A stretch of 64,000 nucleotides of DNA, taken from the NCBI GenBank assembly GCA_017979445.1, contig JADQWC010000554.1, forward strand, positions 1-64,000, in the 5' to 3' direction. This stretch comes from Akebia trifoliata (Eukaryota; Streptophyta; Magnoliopsida; Ranunculales; Lardizabalaceae). The translations under genes were made by a program, and so were the position numbers. The notes under the pieces were generated by a model. That model was given only the letters and a program-made list of their open reading frames with translations. It was not told where the DNA came from and searched no databases. Below, piece by piece: positions 11,041 through 20,651 of this stretch. Within the stretch, counting starts at the first letter, position 1, and each line of letters opens with the position of its first letter.

Positions 11041-12349
11041 CTTTGGATCGATGAATATATATATGGATGTATGTGAATGATGAGATCAAGAATGCATGGT
11101 TGTCCTCAAGGATCAAAAATCTTGTTTTGGATATTAAAATGGGTGCACCAACCCAATAAAGAATCCATTCTTTTACAATAATGACCCAGTCCATCCCGAT
11201 CCAATAATCATGGTGGGTTGGGCCATTTAAATTGAAATAAAAATCAAAATTTCAAAGAAGAAAAATGGTTTACGAAGGGAAAGTGTTTTCTAGAAAAAGT
11301 GTTTTCCAAAATAAGTGTTTTCCAGATAAAGTGTTATTCTCTAGAAAATAATGTTTTCTAAGAAAAAGTATTTTCCAGAAGAACAAAATTTTTCAAGAGA
11401 AAATGCTTTCCAAATAACAAACTATTTTTCAGAGAAAAAATATTTTTCAGAAGAAAATATTTTCCGAAAGAAAAGAAAATGAAGGAAAAATGATTTACAA
11501 AAGATCTATTTTTGTATGGAAAATTTTTGAAATATGTTTTTTACCAAAAATCTATTTTTTGCATGGACCTTGTAAAATTATCAAAATATGTTTTTCTAAA
11601 AAGAAAATGATTGCAAAAAATAATCAGAATTGTGAAAATTTTTATTCATAAAAACATTATTTTCAAGAGTGCAATAAAATTATTTTCCTTCTGAATAATC
11701 ATTGAATGGATGAATTGTTTAATAGATTGGTGCACAAAATTCAATAAAATCTCAGGGTTTATTTAAAAATGTTATCAAGGGGGTGACACTGAAATTGGTT
11801 AAATTCACCTTCAAAGAGTTTTAATGGTTATCATTGTGTCTAAGCTCAATCGTCCATCGTCTAGCTAGGGTTGTAAATCCGGTCAGTTAGAGTAAACGTC
11901 AATATCAAGTCAACAGTCAGAAATGACCTTAAAATTTCTCAACATCGTCCAGTTGTTCTTTGAAGATCATAGTGCTTCAATCCTACCGGTTATAAGCAAT
12001 ATCTCAGTCCTCAGTCCTAATCAAACTCGTGTGGGTACTTGTCTTGAGTTTTCATGAGTCATTTGGGTTAGCTCGAGTCATTTTTTCCAGCAAGGTCATG
12101 TCTTCCTTAGATTGAGTCTACTCTTTCCTATTTAGTCAAGTTAGTTCATCGAGTCTATAGAGGTGTCTGTTGCCCCATCTGAAATTGATCGGATAAAGGA
12201 AATTTTGAATACCTCGCACGCATTAACGAATTAACTAATAATTTGATAGATTTCGTTTCTGAACCAGAAGATAAGAGTCGGGCTCAACCTTTAATCGAGA
12301 AAAGAAAGGTCTTTGACCTCGAAACAAAAAATAATTCCTAAAGAGATTC

Positions 12350-13268
12350 AAATAGAAATCATCTTATCCCTAAAGGAACACGAGAGGATAATGAATTTAC
12401 TCAGAAATTTCAAAAGACTTGCTCGTGTGATCATATGAGGGTATGTTAGGTACAAGCTTGGGTGTTGTTCAACACGGAATAGATACTCGTCTATATCGAT
12501 GGAATCAAAGAAGATGTTATAAAATATATCAGCACTATCCTTACTACATCTTGAGTTTCAAATCACATATTATCAGTCGATATGGGGGTACCTTTTTAAC
12601 TGATCTCTGATAATAGGTCGTACTTCAAAGCATAAATCATTACACTATGTTTAAAATTGAAGATCCGAAAGCACAAATCATCCCCCTACCGTCCTCAGAT
12701 CAATGGAACGGTTGAAGCAGTTAGTAAGAGTCTCAAGACTATCATCAGGAAAATGTGTCAATCACATCGAGATTGATCAGAAAAATTATCATTCATGCTA
12801 TGGACATATCGAACTTCAATTCGATCCTCTACTAGAGCTACTCCCTACTCCTTAGTGTATGGCATGGAAGCAGTCTTGCCAGTTGAAATGGAAATTTCGT
12901 CTCTCAGGGTCTTGTTGGAAAATCATTTGTTAGAAACAGATTGGGTTCGTCAGCAGTATGAAGAATTAAACTTGATCGAAGAAAATGAGTTAAAGCCCTG
13001 TACCATGTGCAAGCTTATCTAAGAAGAGTCATCCGTGCATTTGACAAAAAAGTCAAAGCTCATCATTTACAAGTCAAGGATATAACTATCAGACTTCAAA
13101 GAAAATTGAACACTCCTCCTCGACTATAGGAGAAAGTCTGAACCCAATTGGAGAAATTCATTCATTAAGGAAATACTGTCTGAAAAAGTCGTCAGACTTC
13201 AAGATCATGATGGAAGTGAACTACCAGAGTCAACCAACCTTGACCAGATCAAATGGTACTACACTTAA
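12350..13268 (+). pseudogene. Tat pol remnant: pre-RT stub fused to integrase (copy 2)
   Basis: Starts with the stub that precedes reverse transcriptase (EHERIMNLLRNF-like, about 12,370-12,480). It jumps directly to the integrase catalytic core near 12,500 and runs to the integrase tail. The best piece is 12,795-13,022: an LWTYRTS segment, the ATPYSLVYGMEAVLPVE motif and IEENELK. The tail (KVKAHHLQVKD, LNPNWRNSF, DQIKWYYT) is in shifted frames. A short duplication of the tail context occurs near 13,090-13,200. Junction words (GAATAGATACTCG...ATCAAAGAAGATG) parallel those in copy 1 and element C. Non-functional. Confidence 0.8.
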
Positions 13269-13410
13269 GGAGGCTATCTTTGGTCGAATCAATTTTCCTG
13301 CTACCCAGTTCATTATCTCCTTTCTCAGCCCTTTGCAGCATTTTTCAAAAAAAAAATGATGCCTTTTTCTTTCTCAGCCCGATCACCTAACCTAGGGGAG
13401 GGAAAATCCG

Positions 13411-13486
13411 AACTACGTTTTGGTCTGATCCCAAAAATTTGGGGTACGTAGGCAACCTGAGAAGTTACTCCAGGCCCGACCACATC
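13411..13486 (+). other. Twin stem-loop downstream of pol (copy 2)
   Basis: AACTACGTTTTGG leads into CCCAAA (13,430-13,435) and TTTGGG (13,438-13,443), then TACGTAGGCAA and a CCTGA/CCAGG inverted repeat around GAAGTTACT. The same block is found at 1,353-1,437 (minus), 35,952-36,036 and 48,207-48,292. In E and D the first loop is lengthened by about 14 nt while the stem is kept. Confidence 0.65.
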
Positions 13487-13764
13487 AAAATAAAAAAATA
13501 GATTCCCTGACAAGAAAAAAATTCAAAAGAAAAAGAAATATCTTCAAAATAGGGAAGAAAATTCAAAGCAAAATAAAAGAAATGCCACACAAGGGGCATT
13601 TGGGTTTTGAGCCTCAAAATCCCTTTCTTTTCATACCCAGTCCTAAGCTTACCTATGAAAGTCCTCCTAAGTACCGTGCAAAAAGTCAAAGGAGGATAGC
13701 AAAGCATGATCAGACAGTAACTCTAGAAGTTTAGAGGAGAAGAAAAAGATAAAAAATGATGAAG

Positions 13765-13990
13765 CCTGCTAAGTTGAAAACCCGAAAAGGGCGACTTAGG
13801 CAAAAATTAAGGCAAGCTCGCAAGGTTGAAAATCTGAAAGGACAACTTTGGCAACAATCAGAGCCAAGAAAAAAAGAAAAAGCTCGCTAGATCGAAAATC
13901 TGAAAAGGCGATCTAGGCAAAAGCTAGAGCAAGCTCGATAGATTGAAAACCTGAAAAGGCGATCTAAGGAAAAGTTAGAGCAACAAAGAA
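13765..13990 (+). repeat. Tandem hairpin array in the 3' region (copy 2)
   Basis: Four units about 60-70 bp apart. Arms differ between units but stay complementary: CTAAGT/ACTTAG (13,769-13,774 and 13,794-13,799), CTAGATCG/CGATCTAG (13,887-13,894 and 13,909-13,916), and TAGAT/ATCTA in the last. Confidence 0.75.
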
Positions 13991-14770
13991 AAATAGAAGA
14001 AAATCTCAAGCTGAGAGCGGTCTGAGCTGAAACATCAGAAGTCCGAATAATCAAGGTCAATACTTAGCTCAAACCAGGCATAGACTCAGAAGCCACAAGT
14101 ATCTTGTCTACGATCGATCTGAAAATTTTTACTTCCCCAAGTGAACCAAGGGAGATAAGGGTGAATTCTATGATGAAACTTGAAAGGAAATAATTTTGTA
14201 TTCTTGAGCCTGACTCAAAAACCTTCAATAAAATTAATCAAAATTAAAAGTTGAGTCTTTATTGCGCTTGTGGTAATCAATTATTTCAAACCTTCATACA
14301 AGGGGCATTTTCTTTCTTTTTTAAACTTTTCCCCCTTATACTAGGGGCATTTTTTTATGTGTTCAATTATTTTCAAGGCCATGGTCATTGTCAAACTAGA
14401 GGCATTTTGCTTTTGAGCAATGTTAATCCTAAGAGATAATGAGAATCCCAAATTTAAGGTAACCCTCTTTTACACTCCCAAATCTAAACACCTCACCTCT
14501 TCTATCAACTTAACACTCATTCTCCAAACAACTCTTTTACACCCCCATCACCCCATCAATCATCATTCATCTTACCCCACTAAACACTCTACCCAAATAG
14601 ATTTGGGTAAGATCCAAACCATTTGGGTCAAAATACAATCCATTTATCTCATTACACAAATACCTTTATTTTCATTTCAAATTTCATACCCTTCATCTCT
14701 AAAACCCATGCCATTAACCATTCCTCCAATCCTTCACCCCATTATACCCCTAATATAACCCCCTAACTTC

Positions 14771-14778
14771 TATAAAAA
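14771..14778 (+). promoter_or_regulatory. LTR TATA box (element B, 5' LTR)
   Basis: TATAAAAA followed by CCCCTTCATTCTCC. The 3' LTR has the same motif and context at 31,204-31,210. Likely core promoter of the element. Confidence 0.6.
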
Positions 14779-15241
14779 CCCCTTCATTCTCCTCTTACAA
14801 TAACTAATGAAAATTTGAAAAAAATACTATCCTAATCTCAACCATCTACACTCAACTATCTCTTAATACCCATACTCAACACTTCACTCTCAATTCTCTA
14901 GAATTTCTAACTCAACTTAATTCTCTACACCCTCAAGTAAGCCAAGATCAAGATAATGACTCATCTTTTGAAGATCAACTCAAGAGCAAGGTGGGCTTTG
15001 AAAAAGGAACACCCCCTCTAACTTCCCTCTTCTACTCACCCCCTTTCTCTACACATTCGCACACACCACAATGGTTTAAATCACCAAAAGGCCCCTTCTT
15101 CAATAAGGGTGCCTTTAAGGATTTGAACTAACATTATAGCCCCCTCATACTTGAGGGCACACATTGAATTTTTTTGATTTGATTTTATTTTTTTATTTTT
15201 AAAAAAAGATCAAATCCGAGGTTACCACTTATGGTGGATGA

Positions 15242-15268
15242 AGTAGGGTGCCTAACACCTTCCCTACT
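15242..15268 (+). other. Conserved U5 hairpin (element B, 5' LTR)
   Basis: AGTAGGG (15,242-15,248), loop TGCCTAACACCTT, CCCTACT (15,262-15,268). The loop is the same as in LTR type A but the stem is different and fully paired. Confidence 0.65.
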
Positions 15269-15477
15269 CCATAAATGGACCCCTTTACCTTGAATCAAAG
15301 GTTGGACTAAGTGTATTATCTTACGAAAGTCATCAAATGTCAAAATGACATATTTTTCAAAAAATACCAATTTGGGTGACCATTCACACCCATTTCCGAA
15401 AATGAATGGTGGCAACTCCAAAAATCCCCTAACGTAGAGGGATATTTCGAAAAGATGAAAATCCCATGTCTACAACT

Positions 15478-15495
15478 TGGCGACTCCACTGGGGA
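15478..15495 (+). other. Primer binding site, tRNA-Arg type (element B)
   Basis: TGGCGACTCCACTGGGGA, three bases after the LTR end. It differs from the copy 2 site at one position. Confidence 0.8.
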
Positions 15496-16299
15496 TGCAA
15501 GACTAGTGGGTTCGACCCTCTTTCAATTCGGTCATTGTTTCTAAAACAAAAAAAAATGTGTTTTTGTTTTCGTATTTGTGCTTACCTTCTAACATTTTTC
15601 ATGTCTCTTCTTTTTTTATTTTTTATTTTATTTTTTTTCATTGGAGAATGCTTGTAATATTTACTTATTTCATGCTTTGTATATGTGTTTTATTTTGTGG
15701 AACAAGGAATGTAAGGATGGATACGTTTTGCAAAAAAAATACACGCAGATGCACATGCGATTCATAGCCCTATGCATAAGCCACCCCCCTCCTCGTTAAA
15801 TTTCTAACCCCGGATGCCGGTACTCTCTAGCCCCCGAGATCGCTAGTTTGAATGGCAGGGAGGAGAACATCCACCCCATTCACCAACCTAAGACATGCAC
15901 ACTTCGGTGTAGATCGAGGTTTGAAGAATGGGTAGTCGAAAAACTACCTATAAACTGCATGCATCGAAGCGTAATTAATAGACAAAGGACACTAAGGTTT
16001 TCAAAATTTAATTTTGTATCCATCCCACGTGTGTATGTTGTAATTTTATTTCATTTCTTTTTTTTTAGAGCCCATGAAGGCAAGTTATATAGACTTTAGG
16101 ACATTTTCACTTTATTATCTTTTGTATGTCCCCCTAGGTAAAAGGGGGAAATCTTTTTTCTATCATTTGCATCATAAAAAATAAAAAAAGAAAACATTTT
16201 TGTGGCCCAAGCCAAAAAACAGAGGCTATGTGCCTCAAAATCCAGAAATTCTGGGTTAAAATGGGATGAGGACAAAAAACAGAGCAAGTTTGGAGAGTC
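15496..16299 (+). other. Leader of element B, first part
   Basis: T-rich after the primer site, then mixed-composition DNA including a CCCCCGAGATCG segment near 15,831. I see no coding region or repeat. Short open frames on both strands have no recognisable content. Confidence 0.5.
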
Positions 16300-16510
16300 A
16301 GAAAAGGTTTTGGTCCGTGTTTGAAGCACGGACTCAAGAAAAATGGTTAAGTCCGTGCTTGGAAACGGACTTGGCAAATTTTCTTAGGTCCGTGCATAAA
16401 GCACGGATCAGTGTAAAAAAAAAAAATATTTTTTTAAAGGTTCTGGTCCGTATTTGAAGCACGAACCAGCAAAAAAATGTTAAGTTCGTACTTGAAAAAC
16501 GGACCCAAAA
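16300..16510 (+). repeat. Hairpin array 1 of the element B leader
   Basis: Five units about 45-65 bp apart, each an inverted repeat of the type GTCCGTG, a 6-8 nt loop, CACGGAC. The first is perfect (16,313-16,319 with 16,327-16,333). The second is AAGTCCGT/ACGGACTT and the third TCCGTGC/GCACGGA; the last two are degenerate. Related hairpins recur upstream of the 3' LTR at 29,930-30,065. Confidence 0.75.
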
Positions 16511-16784
16511 AAAAAATTTGTTTCTTACTCATTTTGTTCTTTATGTCAGTCCTGACAACTTTTCTTTTTGGAATTTTTTATTTTTAGTTTTAAAGCTTGA
16601 AAATGGTTGAATGACTCACTTTACCGTAAAACTCAGGGCCTACCACTTAGAATTGATCCCGCTCAAAATGGATTTTGCCCAATGTGGCTCACTATCGATC
16701 TGAGTCATAATCAAACCCATTATCATCCTTCACTTAGTATTCACTTCAAAATTGGTCAAAGACCCATATCCAATCAAACTGGGT

Positions 16785-17390
16785 CCACGACCCAGGTCCA
16801 TTCTAACTGGATCCACGACCCAGAGCCATTTCAAACTGGGTCTCCGACCCAGGTCCATTTCAATTGGACCCAACCCAAACCCATCTCAACTGGGTCCACG
16901 ACCCCGATCCATTCCAATTGGGTCCACAACCCAGATCCATTTCAGTTGGGTCTATGACCCAGATCCACTTCAACTAGGTCCATGACCCAAATCCATTTCA
17001 AATGGGTCTCCAACCCAAATCCATTTCAATTGGATCCCCAAGCCAGATCCACTATAACTGGGTCCCCGACCCAGATCTGTTTCAACTGGGTCTATGACCT
17101 AGATCCACTTCAACTGGGTCCATGACCCAGATACATTTCAAATGAGTTCCCAACCCAAATCCAGTTCAACTGGGTCCACGACCCAGATCCACTTCGACTG
17201 GGTCCACGACTCAGATCCATTTCAAATGGGTCCCTAAGCCAAATCCAGTTCAACTGGGTCTACGACCCAGATCCACTTCGACTGGGTCCACGACCTAGAT
17301 CCATTTCAAATGGGTCCCTGACCCAAACCCATTTCAACTGGGTCCACGACCCAGATCAATTTCAACCAAGTCCACGACCCTTATCGAACC
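16785..17390 (+). repeat. 28-bp tandem array of the element B leader
   Basis: About 22 units of the type CTGGGTCCACGACCCAG followed by ATCCATTTCAA. The core is itself an inverted repeat (CTGGGTC, 3-nt loop, GACCCAG; perfect at 16,789-16,805). Proline- and arginine-rich open frames across it are a by-product of the repeat. Confidence 0.85.
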
Positions 17391-17399
17391 AAGCCCATC

Positions 17400-17690
17400 T
17401 ATGAGCTAACAATCGATCAATCAACTCAAATGAACTTAATCTTTTTCAAAAAAAAAAAAAAATTGTGAGCACTAATTATAATTCTTGATCAAAGTCGGTG
17501 CCTAAGAATGATCTTGCCCTGTTGATACAAGGGGGATAGACTACATCTATTTGAGGAAAGAAGGTAATTTAAGAGTGCCATTGTGTGCCGCCTCTTCCCT
17601 AGAGATTTGACTGGTCGATCTTTATTTTATAGAATTGGATTGGGGGCTAACAAAAAAGATATTTTTTCAACTTGACTCGTTTCAATGATC
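17400..17690 (+). other. Spacer in the element B leader resembling the other families' leader
   Basis: About 17,480-17,640 contains TTGATCAAAGTCGGTGCCTAAG and GGGGGATAGACTAC-like words also present in the conserved leader block of copies 1 and 2 and elements C and E (for example 10,673-10,745). It links element B to the same broad lineage. Confidence 0.5.
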
Positions 17691-18860
17691 TACTTTTTTA
17701 AAATATCTTATCGACTCCGTGTCGATGGTAGCTCCGCGCTGATGAAATTTTAGTCAAAATATCTTACCGACTCCGTGTCGATGCCAGTCCCGTGCTGATG
17801 TAAGTTCTTTTTCAAAACGCTTTACCAACTCCGTGTCGATGCCAGCTCCGTGCTGATGTAATTTCGTCTTCAAAATGCTTTACCAACTCCGCGTCGATGC
17901 TAGCTCCGTGCTAATGAAACTTCTTTTCAAAATACCTTACTGACTTCGTGTCGATGCCAGCTCCGTGCTGATGAAATTTTTTTTTCAAAATACCTTACCG
18001 ACTCCGTGTCGATGTCAGTTTCGTGCTGATGTAATTTCTTTTCAAAATATTTTACCGACTCCGTGTCGAGACTAGGTCTGTTCTAATGAAACTTCTTTTC
18101 AAAATACTTTACCGACTCCGTCTCGATGCCAGCTCCGTGCTGAAGAAATTTCTTTTCAAAATGCTTTACCGACTCCGTGTCGATGCCAGCTCCGTGCTGA
18201 TGTAATTTCTTTTTCAAACTATTTTACCGACTCCGTGTCAATGCCAGTTCCGTGCTGATATAATTTCTTTTTCAAAAAGTTCTACTGACTCCGTGTCGAT
18301 ACCAGCTCTATGCTGATGTAATCCCTTTTCAGAATGTTTTACCGACTCCGTGTCGATGCCACCTCCGTGCTGATGTAATTTCTTTTCAAAATGTTTTACC
18401 GACTCCTTGTTGATGCCAGCTCCGTACTGATGTAATTTCTTTTCAAAATGTTCTACTGACTCCGTGTCGATGCCAGCTCCGTGCTGGGAAAATTTCTTTT
18501 TCAAAATATTTTACCGACTCCGTGTCGATGCCAGCTCCGTGCTGATGTAATTTCTTTTCAAAATGTTCTATTGACTCCGTGTCGATGCCAGCTCCGTGCT
18601 GATGTAATTGCTTATCAAAATATTTTACCAACTTCGTGTCGATGCCAGCTCCGTGCTGATGTAATTTCTTTTCAAAATGTTCTACCGACTCCGTGTCGAT
18701 GCCAGCTCCGTGCTGACGTAATTTCTTTTTCAAAATACTTTACCGAGTCCGTGTCGATGCCAACTCCGGCTGACGTAATTATTTTTCAAAATGTTCTTCT
18801 AACTCCGTGTTGATGCCGGCTCCATGCCGATGCCAACTTCGTGCTGATGTAATTCTTTTC
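17690..18860 (+). repeat. 57-bp tandem array with paired half-units
   Basis: About 20 units. Each holds two related halves, CGACTCCGTGTCGATG and CAGCTCCGTGCTGATG, then a spacer ending TTTCTTTTCAAAAT. In each half a 4-bp stem (CGAC/GTCG or CAGC/GCTG) encloses the same loop TCCGT. Variants keep pairing: TAGC/GCTA (17,901-17,913), TAGG/TCTA (18,073-18,085, one wobble), TAAC/GTTG (18,800-18,812), CGGC/GCCG (18,817-18,829). Because 57 is divisible by three the array stays open in frames on both strands and yields spurious 19-residue repeat proteins. Confidence 0.85.
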
Positions 18861-19092
18861 TCTCAAGCGATCCAACTTCGCACTGACAAACCACATTTTC
18901 AAATTCACCTAACTAAATTTTCCTTTTGAGTACCATCCATAATAATTACAGGTCTTAATAAAACATCATGCATTTTTCTTTTGATAAGTAAGATAATAAT
19001 GCTTGGTCTTCTGTACCCACAGGTGGCCAAACGAAAAAAGTACAAACACCCTGAGAAGCTTCCATACTTTCTTCGATCATCTTCATCAACTA

Positions 19093-20651
19093 TGAGTAAC
19101 TCAGATGACCCACAACCTACTACAAATGAACTGGCCGAAGCTAATGTGATGATAGCAAAGTTAATAGAAACAACGAAAAGACAGTAACAAATGTTGATGG
19201 CCGTTTTGAGTAGTACCAACTTTTTACAAGCCACCCAGCACCAAGCATCTGGGTCGAACCCCGAATTACCCCGAGTAACCTCGACCAGATCAACAAACCA
19301 CCCCACCTCCTACGATGCCAATATATCAGGGTCCTCCGCTCTATATACCACAGAACCAACCACCTCTGGTGGTGATCCCAGATGATAAGTGGGACTTTAG
19401 GGCTCCCGAAGCTAAGAGTGCTACTGACGACAAAATGGCCCGACAGATCGAATCTCTCCTAGAGGAAATGCGAGGATTGAAGGGCACAAATACTCTGGGG
19501 GGAACAAGATTCAGGGACCTGTGCTTCTATCCCAACGCACAACTGCCGGATAAGTTCAAATGCCTGGAATTCGAGAAATATAATGGCGTTGGGTGTCCTC
19601 TGTCGTACCTCAAATTGTATTGTGGGTCAATGTGAAAATATGGTGAGGATGACAGACTGCTAGTACAATTGTTCTAAAGAAGCCTAATAGGACCGGCCCT
19701 TAAATAGTTCTCGGGATTGGACCATACACTCATCAAGAGTTGGCAGGACTTAGCTGAAATGTTCTGGCACAATTATCGGTTCAATACAGATGTGGGTCTG
19801 GATCGAAATGATATGGCTAAGATGACGAGGAAACACAAAGAAATAGTGAAAGAGTATGCCCAGAGATGGCGAGAATCCGCTTCACAAGTACGGGCTGCGA
19901 TAACTGAACAAGAGATGAACACTACGTTTATCTCGACACTAGGGCGTACCTTTTATATTCATCTGGTTGGACACACTACAGGAACCTTCTCAAATTTAGT
20001 TCAAGTAGTAGACTAGGTCGAGGACGGGATCCAAACTGGTCTAATATTCGACTTTACAGCCTTGAGTGCAACAGCGGAGACATCGATACAGAAGAAATTA
20101 GTGCCTTTTATCAAAAATAAAGAGGAAACCCAAGTCAATAATGTGAAACCCAAGTCAATAATGTAAAACCCAGCCAACCTCTCGTTATTCAGGCACCAGT
20201 TCAGCGAACACCGGCACCCCAGGCCCTTTGGGCACCAGTACCTCGAGCTGCTTGGGCTCTAACACTGCAGAATCCCTTCCGGACAGTTCCTCCACAAGCA
20301 TAACAGGCACCACTATACGGACAGAACCAGCAGGCACGACCTAACATGGTAAATAGAGTGTTTACCAGGTTACCTATGACATTGTCTGAGTTACTGCTAA
20401 TCTTGCTTAGGGGTGAGTATCTCGCAAAACGTCCGCCAAACCCTAAGGCTGCCAAAGGGCCAGGGTACAACCCCAATTTGTTCTACGAATTTCATATGGG
20501 TGCACCAGGGAACTCTACAGATCAATGCTGGTAACTCAAACATCAGGTACAATATTTGATTGATAATAAGGCTCTCATCCTGGACGGACCTGCCAACCCA
20601 CCCCAACAACAGAACATCAATCAAGACCTTACCTACTCACCATGGAAGAGG
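19093..20651 (+). pseudogene. gag: gag of element B (broken)
   Basis: Capsid protein gene of the element. The start is the ATG at 19,093 (MSNSDDPQPTT), which opens a coiled N-terminus (ELAEANVMIAKLIETTK). The core lies at 19,315-20,016: LPDKFKCLEFEKYNGVGCP, then WQDLAEMFWHNYRFNTD and EYAQRWRESASQV, which is the retrotransposon gag domain. The end (20,346-20,651) holds a zinc-finger-like FYEFHMGAPGNSTDQCW followed by LKHQVQYLID, the usual Tat gag terminus. Lesions: TAA near 19,186, a frameshift before 19,315, stops at 19,633-19,635, near 19,676 and near 19,706, TAG at 20,014-20,016, a frameshift before 20,346 and TAA at 20,532-20,534. The first finger Cys is replaced (FYEFH, where copies C and D have CEF). 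Confidence 0.85.

Larger units (their letters stand above)
7747..14468 (+). mobile_element. Copy 2: internal region of a deleted Tat element
   Basis: Order: primer site, leader with an extra 1.8-kb segment, conserved leader block (10,255-11,040), AT-rich repeat (11,270-11,480), gag deletion junction (about 11,900-12,060), pol remnant, twin stem-loop, hairpin array and 3' tail. Alignment by eye to element C shows that gag is lost except for its first few and last few codons, and that protease, reverse transcriptase and RNase H are absent. Copy 2 stops at about 14,468, where element B begins; the words just before (TTAATCCTAA...TAACCCTCTT) are also found reversed in copy 1 at 215-275. No 3' LTR remains. 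Confidence 0.85.
14469..15474 (+). repeat. 5' LTR of element B (LTR type B)
   Basis: Ends CCCATGTCTACA. From about 14,771 (TATAAAAA) to the end it is clearly similar to the 3' LTR (31,204-31,884). The U3 part is only about 300 bp against about 760 bp in the 3' LTR and is hard to align. The start is placed at 14,469 because the next 21 bases match the 3' LTR start at about 16 of 21 positions by eye; the canonical TG is mutated. Left truncation or deep divergence are both possible. Confidence 0.7.

Noticed and set aside
16607..16985. Pro/Arg/Ser-rich frames over the 28-bp array
   Set aside because: A by-product of the repeat. 28 bp is not a multiple of three, so the same unit is read in all frames, which is not how a coding repeat evolves.
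18238..18813. Long repeat-protein frames on both strands (19-residue periods) across the 57-bp array
   Set aside because: The period is divisible by three, so any stop-free unit gives an open frame on either strand. There is no start context and no known domain; the array itself is the feature.
17690..18860. CRISPR-like appearance of regularly spaced repeats
   Set aside because: The spacers are as similar to each other as the repeats are, the context is a plant retrotransposon, and there are no cas genes.
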